A stretch of DNA of 64,000 nt, from the NCBI RefSeq assembly GCF_025802015.1, contig NZ_JAOYFC010000003.1, forward strand, positions 124,001-188,000, given 5' to 3'. The stretch is from Falsihalocynthiibacter halioticoli. GTDB taxonomy: Bacteria; Pseudomonadota; Alphaproteobacteria; Rhodobacterales; Rhodobacteraceae. The translations under genes and the position numbers were made by a program. Positions 1 to 7,947 of this stretch are shown here, one piece after another; the first letter of the stretch is position 1, and each line of letters starts with the position of its first letter. Below the pieces are notes generated by a model. It worked only from the letters and a program-made list of their open reading frames with translations. It searched no databases and had not been told where the DNA came from.

Positions 1-1539
1 TCCACCGGCACAGGCGGCGGAGCCGCACCCGTCGACTACCTGACAGCGCATGAAGTTCTTGCCTATGACGAGAACCGCCACCTCATCCGCGACGACACCA
101 GTAAACCGCAAACCAAGATCCGCGACCCGTTGCCTGAGGTGCTGCACGGTAACCCCGACCAAACCCGCGACCTTATCGATGCGAGCTCCAACAAATGGAG
201 CTACACGGCAGGTGTGATCAGCTTTGCCGACAGCGACGATCCCAGTCCCGCCGCCCAGCAAGAGGCCATTGAGCTATTTGAGGCTCTGGCCTTTGCTGGG
301 CTGGACAGGGATCAATACGATTGTCTCTGGGTGCGCCACTCGCATGAAGGCAATGTCGAGCTGCACTTCTGCACGCCACGCCTTGAGCTGAGCACGGGCA
401 AGGCGTTGAACATCGCACCGCCAGGCCATGAAAACGCCTTTTCCAGCCTGCGTGATTTGATGAACAAGACGCACGGTTGGGCAGACCCTTTGGAGCCAGA
501 TCGCACTCGCGAAGTGAGGGCGACGATTGAAGCGCCGACGCGCGCGCAAGGTCGCGAAGCGCTGCACGATTGGATCCTCGATCAGATCAGCGTCGGCACC
601 ATCACCGACCGCGCCAGCATGATCGATGCTTTGGCCGATGCAGGCTTTGATATCCCCCGTGCCAGCAAGAATTACATCACCGCCAAAGACCCTGACACCG
701 GCGAGCGCTGGCGTTTGAAAGGAGAGATTTTCCATGACGACTGGCAAGCCGAACCGCCTCGCCGAGAAATTGAACGCGGACCTGGAGACAGTACGCAGCG
801 ACCACGCCGCCTTGATGGCATCTCAACTGGAGAGCTTCAGGAGCGATTTCAGCAGCATTGCGACCAGCGCGCTGCATACAATCGAGACCGATATCAGGTT
901 CTTTCTGAGCGACAGCAGGAGCGAGTTGGAGAGGCGGAGCGAGACGATCAGGCGCTGGTTGACGATCTCACCCTGGGTGATCGTGGTGATGGTCTCATCC
1001 TGGATCGCGACAGTGCTGATCGCGAGTTGGTTTTGGACGGGTTTGATCACGCGCTCGGAGATGACGAGGCTTGGCCTGACACGGATCGAACAGGCTGGGC
1101 AGACATGGGTGACGCTGGACCCCGACCGGACCGAATTGAAGACCTGCACCATGGCCGGGACGCCGGTCATCTGTATCGAGATCAAGGAACCCTAGATGAC
1201 ACAGACCCTGACAGCATTGGAACGCGAATTGCTCGCATCCGTCGAGCGGTTGGTGACGGCCTGCGAGAGTTCAGCCAAGGAATTGCACGCCTTGGAGAAG
1301 CGCTCGACCAGCAGGATCGAAAGCAAGGTGAATGGCTTGGCGCATTGCGTGGCGCTATTGATGAAATCACATCTCACGTCCGTCACCACATTGGCCGACT
1401 TGCTGCGCGAGGAGCAGAATTACGCGACGCTGCAGGCGGGGTTAGAGACCAGCTGGAAACTAGCGAAAGACGCCGAGAAGCGGTTGACCGAGAGCTAGAC
1501 GCGAGAGATAGCCACCGCAGCGCCGGACATTCGCTTTGA
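1..1539 (+). CDS. ColE1-type (MOBP) plasmid relaxase, 5' end outside window
   Basis: Conjugative mobilization relaxase that would nick oriT and lead the transferred strand. The frame is open to base 1 and carries the family motif TGTGGGAAPVDYL at the left edge, so the true start and the nicking tyrosine lie outside the window. Counting from the internal TTG at 130, the metal-binding signature is H70, E77 and H79 (bases 337-366, VRHSHEGNVELHF). The spacing equals the H-E-N signature of ColE1 MbeA, but the last position is His instead of Asn. The C-terminal half is charged and low in hydrophobics and encloses two further mob genes in another frame. Family assignment is by recognised motif; oriT should lie upstream and is not visible. 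It may be a remnant of an integrated plasmid. Confidence 0.85.
   Translation, partial: STGTGGGAAPVDYLTAHEVLAYDENRHLIRDDTSKPQTKIRDPLPEVLHGNPDQTRDLIDASSNKWSYTAGVISFADSDDPSPAAQQEAIELFEALAFAGLDRDQYDCLWVRHSHEGNVELHFCTPRLELSTGKALNIAPPGHENAFSSLRDLMNKTHGWADPLEPDRTREVRATIEAPTRAQGREALHDWILDQISVGTITDRASMIDALADAGFDIPRASKNYITAKDPDTGERWRLKGEIFHDDWQAEPPRREIERGPGDSTQRPRRLDGISTGELQERFQQHCDQRAAYNRDRYQVLSERQQERVGEAERDDQALVDDLTLGDRGDGLILDRDSADRELVLDGFDHALGDDEAWPDTDRTGWADMGDAGPRPDRIEDLHHGRDAGHLYRDQGTLDDTDPDSIGTRIARIRRAVGDGLREFSQGIARLGEALDQQDRKQGEWLGALRGAIDEITSHVRHHIGRLAARGAELRDAAGGVRDQLETSERRREAVDRELDARDSHRSAGHSL
734..1195 (+). CDS. MbeB/MobB-like mobilization protein nested in the relaxase gene
   Basis: 153-residue protein read in a frame shifted relative to the relaxase and lying entirely inside it. 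It starts at ATG 734 after a strong ribosome site (AAAGGAGAG, 718-726). It has a hydrophilic, probably coiled N-terminal half (about 1-80), one membrane segment (about 84-106, SPWVIVVMVSSWIATVLIA) and a short C-terminal domain with two Cys. This matches the layout of MbeB-type proteins of ColE1 plasmids, which assist the relaxase and help dock the relaxosome at the membrane. Its stop is directly followed by the ATG of the next nested gene, so the two are probably translationally coupled. The assignment rests on position and architecture; sequence similarity is modest. Confidence 0.7.
   Translation: MTTGKPNRLAEKLNADLETVRSDHAALMASQLESFRSDFSSIATSALHTIETDIRFFLSDSRSELERRSETIRRWLTISPWVIVVMVSSWIATVLIASWFWTGLITRSEMTRLGLTRIEQAGQTWVTLDPDRTELKTCTMAGTPVICIEIKEP
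1196..1498 (+). CDS. MbeD-like mobilization protein nested in the relaxase gene
   Basis: 100-residue helical, probably coiled-coil protein in the same frame as the upstream MbeB-like gene. Its ATG abuts that gene's stop (TAGATG at 1193-1198), with an AAGGAA ribosome site at 1185-1190. The N-terminus (TALERELLASVERL) resembles the LEKQLL-type start of ColE1 MbeD, a small accessory mobilization protein. The gene lies fully inside the relaxase reading frame, ending 41 bp before the relaxase stop. Order and nesting (relaxase, B, D) copy the ColE1 arrangement, which is the main support. Function is inferred from the family. Confidence 0.65.
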   Translation: MTQTLTALERELLASVERLVTACESSAKELHALEKRSTSRIESKVNGLAHCVALLMKSHLTSVTTLADLLREEQNYATLQAGLETSWKLAKDAEKRLTES

Positions 1540-1883
1540 TCTAACTGCAAATGTTGGCGTGGTTCGAGGGTTTGCAGTGGGAATCTTAGATTCGTTCTGC
1601 AGCAATTCACCACACGTCTGCGATTTCTTTGCTGGGTGCGTATGCGGATAAACCGGAACTTCATGTAGAATGCAGCGAAGAGCTCGAAAGAGCCCATTCA
1701 AACCAATGCTGCAACAAGTTTCAATGGCGGCTTCAATTCGGTTTCAGTCCACACCTGCCAGTCTATACTTCTCTCCTCCGATTTTGCACAGAAATCCTCG
1801 CCGACCATAGATCGGGCGCGCTTGTTCTCTCGCTCTACTTTATTGTCGCGTCACTGCGGTTCAAAAATCTATGGAATGGACGC
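1540..1883. other. Intergenic gap between mob cassette and efflux operon
   Basis: No convincing gene, RNA or repeat is visible. A 93-codon frame (1629-1910) runs into the end of the convergent efflux gene and shows no family features. The stretch separates the plasmid-type cassette from the efflux operon and may contain a junction, but no repeat marking one was found. Confidence 0.4.
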
Positions 1884-3326
1884 CTAGTTCCCATACGTTC
1901 CGGTCGCTAAAGCCAAGGCTGCCGATGAACTGTAAACTGCGGCTCGTGCATCCGCCAGCGCTTCAATGGCGATAAACTCATTCAATGCGGCCACAGAAGC
2001 GTCTGAAATAGTGCCAATGCCTGCGGCGTAGGCACTTTCTGCTGCGTCTGCAGTGCGTTTTGCTGAGGTCACAAGATCCTGCGCTGCAAGGTGCACGGCC
2101 AGCGAGGTCTTTAGTGCCTGATATGCCAAGCCAACTTCTCTACTGGTTACAGAGCGTGCGATCTCGACCCCAACTTTCGCGGAGCTTACCCGACTATTCG
2201 CGTTGTTTAGACGCGTCTCCCTCAGCCCTCCATCGAAAACTGGAATAGTTACTCCTAAGAACACTCCCGAACTTGAGCTTGTGCCAATACCTCCAGGTTC
2301 AAATCCATTAATGCTCAGACCACTGTTCCCTGCCAACACATTCGCGCCTCCATAAATTTTTGGAAGGTAGGAAGCAGCGGTCGCGTCCAAATCGAATTGC
2401 GCCGCCCGCACTTCAGCCAGAGCAGCCAGCACCTCTGGGTGTGATTTCATGGCGCCTTGGACATAGTTCTCCAAAGTCTTACTACTGGGGGATGGAAGTT
2501 GCCCGGTTGTCGGCCTGATCCGCACAACAGAATTGGGTGATAAATTCAAAGCCGAGGCGAGCAACACCCGTGCGGCGCCAACTTCGCCTGCGACCTGTGA
2601 TTGAACCACTCTGGTTTGGGCCAAGAGCTGTTCTGCCTGAGCCACTTCAACATCATTTCCGAGACCTGAGCCCTTCCGTTTGTTGGCTGCTTCGAGAAGC
2701 TGTTCTGCACGTCGGGTCGCGGCTGTGGCCGCCACGCTCTTTTTTTGAGCAGCATCGAGACGGTGGTAATGGGAAGATACATCGAAAATAAGTTGCAGAT
2801 GCGCTCTGTTAAACTGGAGTTCCGCCACTCTTGCCAGCTGATCGGCGGCCTGCTGCCGTGAGATGTTCTCACCGAAATCAAAAAGCAGCCAGGATACGCC
2901 GACCACGGCGGCCGCGCCGCTCACGTCTGTCGAAACCGTTGAAGGGGGCAGGAGAGCCGGATTGATATCAGTGTTGAAACGCTGACTTCCGGCAATAACA
3001 GATGCAGTCACCAATGGCAGCGTAGCTGCACGAACAGCCGAAACGTGTTGGCCTGCTTGGCGTGCGGCAAGCCAGGTTTTGCGAGTGACCGGATTTCTGC
3101 TTTGGGCGATGTCTATCAGCTGCGGCAACGTGTATACTTTGCCGGCAGACACGCTTGGCAGTGTGCTTGGATCCAGTGCGATTTCTGCCGACAAGTCCGC
3201 ATCAGCCTGTCTGGTTTCTGGTGAATCCACAATCGGGGTTGAGGACGTAACCAAGCTACGCCCTTGGGGTGCCTCTTCGCATCCCAACAAAAGCAGGAAG
3301 AGTACGCATACAGCGGCTTTCTTCAT
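1884..3326 (-). CDS. TolC-type outer-membrane efflux lipoprotein (MdtP-like)
   Basis: 480-residue outer-membrane channel of the TolC/NodT family, third component of a tripartite pump. The N-terminus MKKAAVCVLFLLLLGC is a lipoprotein signal with a lipobox ending LLGC, so the mature protein is probably acylated at Cys16. Two repeated outer-membrane-factor helical regions follow (about 75-270 and 290-470, rich in Ala and Leu). Its start overlaps the stop of the FUSC gene by 4 bp, so it is the last gene of the ytcA-mdtN-mdtO-mdtP-like operon. The E. coli operon of this order has been linked to resistance to some drugs and dyes; the substrate here is unknown. Confidence 0.85.
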   Translation of the reverse strand: MKKAAVCVLFLLLLGCEEAPQGRSLVTSSTPIVDSPETRQADADLSAEIALDPSTLPSVSAGKVYTLPQLIDIAQSRNPVTRKTWLAARQAGQHVSAVRAATLPLVTASVIAGSQRFNTDINPALLPPSTVSTDVSGAAAVVGVSWLLFDFGENISRQQAADQLARVAELQFNRAHLQLIFDVSSHYHRLDAAQKKSVAATAATRRAEQLLEAANKRKGSGLGNDVEVAQAEQLLAQTRVVQSQVAGEVGAARVLLASALNLSPNSVVRIRPTTGQLPSPSSKTLENYVQGAMKSHPEVLAALAEVRAAQFDLDATAASYLPKIYGGANVLAGNSGLSINGFEPGGIGTSSSSGVFLGVTIPVFDGGLRETRLNNANSRVSSAKVGVEIARSVTSREVGLAYQALKTSLAVHLAAQDLVTSAKRTADAAESAYAAGIGTISDASVAALNEFIAIEALADARAAVYSSSAALALATGTYGN

Positions 3327-4924
3327 GAAGCTCTGCCTGTGGAGTTCGGTGGCGCATTTCCCACTTTGTAATTGAGCGGACGCGTTCTGTTTACGATCTC
3401 CACAAAAAGCCGGTTCGTATTGATCCAGAGTGCATCCAGCTCAAGTTTCGAGCTGGGTGATTGCGTGGGATCTTTTCTCGCAATAAATATCTGTCGGCGT
3501 AACGCGGCCACCTGATCTGTCAATTCCAGCATTTCTTCCCCATCGCTCCTATGGTCGAACGTTCGCGCTGCATTTCGCCTTCTCAGGGTCGAGAGTTGTT
3601 TTCCTATACGAACCTCTGGCCTATCAGTAAGAAAGGTTTGGAAAGCAACTGTGACGATCAGTGTCCCCAAGAGTATGCCGCAAAACCGTCCCCAAGCAAT
3701 TGCCAAATCAATCTCTGGACCGGGAGAGTTCACAACTGTTAAGAGGAACACGAGAGCGATCTGCAAACCCATGTACGACACGACTTCGTTGGAAAGAGCG
3801 ATCCACGCAGCGGGAAAAAGAACCACTGAGCAAACAAGCCCAAGTTGCGAGGCGTTTTCGATTCCGGGAATGATCCAAAACAGCGTTGCAATTGTGATCA
3901 ATGCGCCAGCAAGGAACCCGACCATCCTCAAGCCGGCTTTATAAAAGGTTTCGTGTTTTGTCGAAATGGAGATCAGGAAAGCTGTAATCGTGATCGTGTG
4001 TATTTCTGGCCACGTCAGAAGCAGGAACACAATATAGCTGATCCCAACCGCCAGTGTTGCAACCAATGCAAACCGGATGTCCGGACTGAAAGGTGTTTTA
4101 TCATTATTCGCACTCCGGACGTCCAGTTGCGGGGTTTTGCCGCCGATGGGCGCCGCGATCGGATGCGGTACCAAGTTCTGTAACGAAAGAGCCAGATTTC
4201 GTGCCGTTCCATCCGCAAGGGCTTGCCACTGCGGAAAGGAAGACGGCAGGAACCCGCTATTGCGAATTTGTCGCAAAGGCTTGGTAAGACTTCTGGGGCT
4301 GGCAAGAAAAAATGACCGCACACTTCTTTTGTTCGACTGATCACATGCGACCCGGACATCGAGAACTTTCTGACGCAGGCCAAGTTCATTTCGAACGAAG
4401 CTCAAGGGCAGTCTTCCTAGTAAAAGCTGCGAAACAATGAGCAACCCCATTGGCAACATCACAACGGCTATCAGCCAGAACATGCCTCGTAAAACCAGAT
4501 CGGGAAAAGGGATCACGTCCAGCGCGCTCAGTACTTCGAAAATGATCATGCCGGCGGTGGTGACGACTGCCCCTTCGCTGCTTCCGCTCGCCAGATAAAA
4601 GCAGCCAAATGCCGCCACAAACATGAGAGGAACTCTCAACGCAGGCTGGCCTGACGTCGCCATAATTGCCAGAGTCAGCAATCCTACTGCAAATAATGCA
4701 GCGAAGATGAGCGCGATTGCGATCCCGATCGTTTCAAAAGCGCCTGGTCTCACCGCAAACAGTACCAAATAGGCGGATAAGGCGGTTTCCGGCAGGCTCA
4801 GATGCTTGGAAAACACGATGGTCAGCCCGACGACAGAAGCCAGAACCAGAGCTTTGAAGGCTCTGTCCTTTAAGTCGAAGGGCCACAGATCGGAAAATAC
4901 CAAAAACGAATGCAGCTGTTTCAA
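3323..4924 (-). CDS. FUSC-family inner-membrane transporter (MdtO-like)
   Basis: 533-residue inner-membrane protein of the fusaric-acid/aromatic-acid exporter group. Two clusters of about five to six membrane helices (residues about 25-165 and 290-425) are separated by a hydrophilic cytoplasmic region, and a charged tail follows, the usual FUSC layout. It overlaps its upstream neighbour (HlyD-type) and downstream neighbour (TolC-type) by 4 bp each, so the genes are co-translated and should form one pump. AaeB and MdtO are the named relatives; operon order favours the MdtO type. Export of small aromatic or drug-like compounds is inference. Confidence 0.85.
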   Translation of the reverse strand: MKQLHSFLVFSDLWPFDLKDRAFKALVLASVVGLTIVFSKHLSLPETALSAYLVLFAVRPGAFETIGIAIALIFAALFAVGLLTLAIMATSGQPALRVPLMFVAAFGCFYLASGSSEGAVVTTAGMIIFEVLSALDVIPFPDLVLRGMFWLIAVVMLPMGLLIVSQLLLGRLPLSFVRNELGLRQKVLDVRVACDQSNKRSVRSFFLASPRSLTKPLRQIRNSGFLPSSFPQWQALADGTARNLALSLQNLVPHPIAAPIGGKTPQLDVRSANNDKTPFSPDIRFALVATLAVGISYIVFLLLTWPEIHTITITAFLISISTKHETFYKAGLRMVGFLAGALITIATLFWIIPGIENASQLGLVCSVVLFPAAWIALSNEVVSYMGLQIALVFLLTVVNSPGPEIDLAIAWGRFCGILLGTLIVTVAFQTFLTDRPEVRIGKQLSTLRRRNAARTFDHRSDGEEMLELTDQVAALRRQIFIARKDPTQSPSSKLELDALWINTNRLFVEIVNRTRPLNYKVGNAPPNSTGRAS

Positions 4925-5967
4925 GGGGTACCCAGCGAAATGGTCGCGCTGGCTCCTACCCTCAGGAAGTCCGGAAATGGAGCCTCCAGCTCAATGTGAA
5001 CCGGATACCTTTTGGCCAGACGCACCCAATCTGTTGTCGGCGGCACGAACGGCAAAAGGCTGCCCAGTTCCAAAGCATCCTGGGTTTGAACGCCCCAACC
5101 CACGGAACGGACCGTGCCAGCAATCGGCTGATCCGGGTTCGACAGAATCCAGATTGTGGCCGGTATTCCGTGTCGAATCTCAGTCAACTCAGTTTCTTTG
5201 AAAAACGCTTCGGCATACCAGCTGGCGTCATTGATCAGGCTTAGCACGGGGGCATCTGGCAAAACCCACTCACCGGCGACAATCGAAACGCCGACCGCCT
5301 TACCGTCGAAAGGCGCAAATATCTGCGTACGGGACAGCATGTGTTCGGAAATTGCCAGCGCCGCCTGGGCAGCGGCAAGGTTGGCGTTGAGAACGTCGGT
5401 TGTCTTCACCAGTTCGTCGGCGGCCTTTGCGGTTTGCATTGCAACCTGCAAAGAGACCGCTGCATCCGCCGCAGCAGTTTCCGCTTCGTCCAGCGATTGC
5501 TGCGAAGCAATGCCCTGTTCAACCAATGGGCGGAGACGCTCGACCGTTGCCTGAGCGAGGTTCAGATTTTGCGTGGCACGTTCAATTTCAGCTGCGGCTG
5601 AAATCGCGTTTGCGCTCTCTGCCCTTATTGCTCGTTCCGCTTCGCGAATTGCGGCTTGAATTGCAGCCACGTTTGCTTCGGCCTGAGCCTTTTCAAGCTC
5701 GTAGTTCGAAGGGTCAATTTCAAACAGCAAATCACCCTCGGCGACCAGATCGTTTTCCCCAACATGAACCGCGCTGATTTGGCCTGGCACGCCAGCCGAA
5801 ATATTCGCGACTTCGGCAGCAATGAACGCGTCTGTCGAACGTGGTTTGTCTGACAAGTTAGCCAGCACAGCCCAAGTGGAAGCAAGCGCTGCAACAACGA
5901 TCCCTGCCAGAACCGCCCAGCCAATGTACCGTTTTCGAGGATCCAGGTGTTCAGTCGGGAACGTCAT
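4921..5967 (-). CDS. HlyD-family periplasmic adaptor of efflux pump (MdtN-like)
   Basis: 348-residue membrane-fusion protein. One N-terminal membrane anchor (about 12-34, YIGWAVLAGIVVAALASTWAV) is followed by a biotinyl-lipoyl-like half (VPGQISAVHVGENDLVAEGD), an alpha-helical hairpin (about 80-200) and a beta-barrel domain. The start at 5967 was chosen because its ATG overlaps the stop of ytcA-like in TGATG; a longer in-frame extension to 6117 lies inside that gene and has no adaptor features. It bridges the inner-membrane FUSC protein and the outer-membrane channel. Confidence 0.88.
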   Translation of the reverse strand: MTFPTEHLDPRKRYIGWAVLAGIVVAALASTWAVLANLSDKPRSTDAFIAAEVANISAGVPGQISAVHVGENDLVAEGDLLFEIDPSNYELEKAQAEANVAAIQAAIREAERAIRAESANAISAAAEIERATQNLNLAQATVERLRPLVEQGIASQQSLDEAETAAADAAVSLQVAMQTAKAADELVKTTDVLNANLAAAQAALAISEHMLSRTQIFAPFDGKAVGVSIVAGEWVLPDAPVLSLINDASWYAEAFFKETELTEIRHGIPATIWILSNPDQPIAGTVRSVGWGVQTQDALELGSLLPFVPPTTDWVRLAKRYPVHIELEAPFPDFLRVGASATISLGTP

Positions 5968-6167
5968 CAGAGAAACATCACGAGCCAGAAGACGTTGGCC
6001 CCAAGGAGAACGGTGAACGAATAAACAAGCGCCGGAAACGGCAGGGCAGGAAGAAAATTGAAAGCCTTGAACACTCCGTGCGCAATAACGGCACAGGCTA
6101 TTCCGACCATCAAACAAACAGCCCAGGCCGGAAAATAGGAGCCGAACACAGTGATTGTTGGGGACAT
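5967..6167 (-). CDS. YtcA-like small membrane protein heading the efflux operon
   Basis: 66-residue protein with two membrane helices. The segment ITVFGSYFPAWAVCLMVG matches the conserved part of E. coli YtcA (PVIGAYYPGWFFC), which also precedes mdtNOP. Unlike E. coli YtcA it has no lipoprotein signal. Its stop overlaps the adaptor start by one base. An AT-rich stretch (about 6180-6240) lies just upstream and probably holds the operon promoter; an AAGG ribosome site precedes the ATG. The role of YtcA proteins is not known; pump assembly is a guess from context. Confidence 0.75.
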   Translation of the reverse strand: MSPTITVFGSYFPAWAVCLMVGIACAVIAHGVFKAFNFLPALPFPALVYSFTVLLGANVFWLVMFL

Positions 6168-6312
6168 ACGAAGCCTTAGATCAACACGAATTCAGGATGT
6201 GCGTTCAAAATAAAATATTCAGAACTAAATTACAATCTAAATGACGCCCACTTCAGAGACCGTCCAGGTGAATCCAAGCGGCCATCCGTCAACTAACACT
6301 GAAAGGCCGCAA

Positions 6313-6337
6313 GGTCCGGATAGTGTTGAAAAAGTCG
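6313..6337 (+). repeat. IS1182 left inverted end plus target half
   Basis: 25 bp identical, in inverse orientation, to 7816-7840. The outer 8 bp (GGTCCGGA) probably belong to the palindromic target rather than to the element. Confidence 0.85.
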
Positions 6338-7832
6338 ACGTTGGAACTGCCGATGAGCGGTGGCAAAAGCCGCTTGGGATGTTCCTCTCAGCCTGTTGGT
6401 TCTGGTTGCGGGGCTAGTTTTGCGAGTTTCCTTAGGTTTTGAGCTGTGGCTGCGAGTTGGAACTGCTCATATGCACCTTTGGGTCCTCGAAGTCGCATCA
6501 TCGGTAGGCCGATGTATCGCTTCAGGTGGGCAAACAGCATCTCGACTTTCCGTCTTTGAATGAACGAGGTCATGTAGGCGTCTGTTTTTCGGATATCGCG
6601 GGCGACGTCGCGTGCTGCTTCATGGACGGAGCGAAGCACGTTTCGAGCTGGCTGTTTTGGACAGCAATTTGCCTTCAATTGGCATGCGTCGCAGTCGTGC
6701 TTTGACGCTCGATATTTGATGAACCCGTCTTTGCCGCCGTTCGGCTTTCGCGGTTTGGAGAAGTTCCGGCGATATGTTCGCAGCTCCTTGTTGCCAGGGC
6801 ATGAGTAGCTGTCGGTCGCGGGGTCGTAGATGAAGTCTTCGCGTGAGAATGTGCCGTCCGTCCGTTTGGATTTATCCCAGACCGGGATGTGCGGGGCGAT
6901 GCCGCGTTCTTCGACCAGCCAGCCCAGCATCTCTGCCGATCCGTAGCCTGTATCGCCAACCAACTTGTCTGGCGTCATGTCAAAGCGATCCGTGATGCGG
7001 TCGATCATCCGTCGCGCGGCAAAGGCCTCCGCGGTTCGGATCGGTACGGATGGTTCCACATCCACGATGACTGCATTGTCCAAATCCACCATGTAGTTGG
7101 AGGAATATGCAAAGAATGCGGCCCCTCCATCGGCGCCTGTCCAGCGCGCCGCAGGGTCCACCGGCGAGATGTATTTGGGGACGACTTTGGTGGACGCGCC
7201 GAATGCGGCGTCATCCAGCGTTTCGAGATATTCCTCAACCACGCGGGTGGTCAGTTCGGGGGGCAGACCTTCCTTGCTTTCAATCCCGCGTGTCTGATTG
7301 GCATTCGCCGGGATCAGGCTGGCATCGACACCAAAACTCTCGCCGCCAACCAAACCCTCATCAATACAGCGCTGCAAAACTGTCTCGAAGAGCTGCCTGA
7401 ACAAACCGCTCTCCCGGAAACGCCCATGACGGTTCTTCGAGAAGGTCGAATGGTCAGGCACCGGGTCGGTCAAGTCGAGCCTGCAAAACCACCGATACGC
7501 CAGATTGACATGCACCTCTTCACAGAGGCGTCGCTCGGATCGAATGCCTTGGCAATAGCCCAACAACAGCATCCGGATCATCAACTCAGGGTCAATCGAA
7601 GGGCGGCCATGCGAGCTATACGACGGAGCCAGAAGCGGTCGAACGTTAGAAAGATCAAGGAAACGGTCAATGCCGCGTAGCAGATGATCATCGGGCACAA
7701 ATTCCTCGATTGAAAACTCGTAGAACAGCGCGCCCTGCGCTACCTGTCTTGGTCCCATCATCGCCCAACCTCCACTCTCAAAGCGAGTGAATCAGCGCCA
7801 GACCAACCAATCAACCGACTTTTTCAACACTA
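6321..7832 (-). mobile_element. IS1182-family insertion sequence, apparently intact
   Basis: 1512-bp element bounded by inverted ends reading TAGTGTTGAAAAAGTCG. The flanks hold a 6-bp direct repeat TCCGGA (6315-6320 and 7833-7838). Joining the flanks restores a palindromic target GGTCCGGACC, so the flanks of the element add to the apparent inverted repeat (25 bp identical, 6313-6337 and 7816-7840). The single transposase gene is full length. If the family's end is defined differently, the element could be taken as 6313-7840. Confidence 0.85.
6388..7761 (-). CDS. IS1182-family transposase
   Basis: 457-residue DDE transposase. The N-terminal DUF772-type region (about 15-115, with HGRPSIDPELMIRMLLLGYC) is followed by the catalytic domain. 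Candidate catalytic residues are Asp in FGVDASLI, Asp in VGDTGYGS and Glu in RRKVEMLFAHLKR. A Cys-rich stretch (CDACQLKANCCPKQ) precedes the last motif, as is usual in the family. No frameshift or internal stop, so it may be active. It is transcribed in the same direction as the efflux operon behind it, and read-through could affect that operon. Confidence 0.93.
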   Translation of the reverse strand: MMGPRQVAQGALFYEFSIEEFVPDDHLLRGIDRFLDLSNVRPLLAPSYSSHGRPSIDPELMIRMLLLGYCQGIRSERRLCEEVHVNLAYRWFCRLDLTDPVPDHSTFSKNRHGRFRESGLFRQLFETVLQRCIDEGLVGGESFGVDASLIPANANQTRGIESKEGLPPELTTRVVEEYLETLDDAAFGASTKVVPKYISPVDPAARWTGADGGAAFFAYSSNYMVDLDNAVIVDVEPSVPIRTAEAFAARRMIDRITDRFDMTPDKLVGDTGYGSAEMLGWLVEERGIAPHIPVWDKSKRTDGTFSREDFIYDPATDSYSCPGNKELRTYRRNFSKPRKPNGGKDGFIKYRASKHDCDACQLKANCCPKQPARNVLRSVHEAARDVARDIRKTDAYMTSFIQRRKVEMLFAHLKRYIGLPMMRLRGPKGAYEQFQLAATAQNLRKLAKLAPQPEPTG

Positions 7833-7840
7833 TCCGGACC
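7816..7840 (-). repeat. IS1182 right inverted end plus target half
   Basis: Exact inverse copy of 6313-6337. It includes one copy of the TCCGGA direct repeat at 7833-7838. Confidence 0.85.
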
Positions 7841-7947
7841 AATCGGTCGTTCACGATGAAAACATAAATGACCAATTCCATTGTAGAAGGGTGGACCAAA
7901 GACGACTCGCGAACGCGGCGCGATTCCCGTCACTTTGGATCGCGATG

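Noticed and set aside
1629..1910. 93-codon frame after the mob cassette
   Set aside because: No ribosome site, no family pattern, and it runs into the convergent efflux gene.
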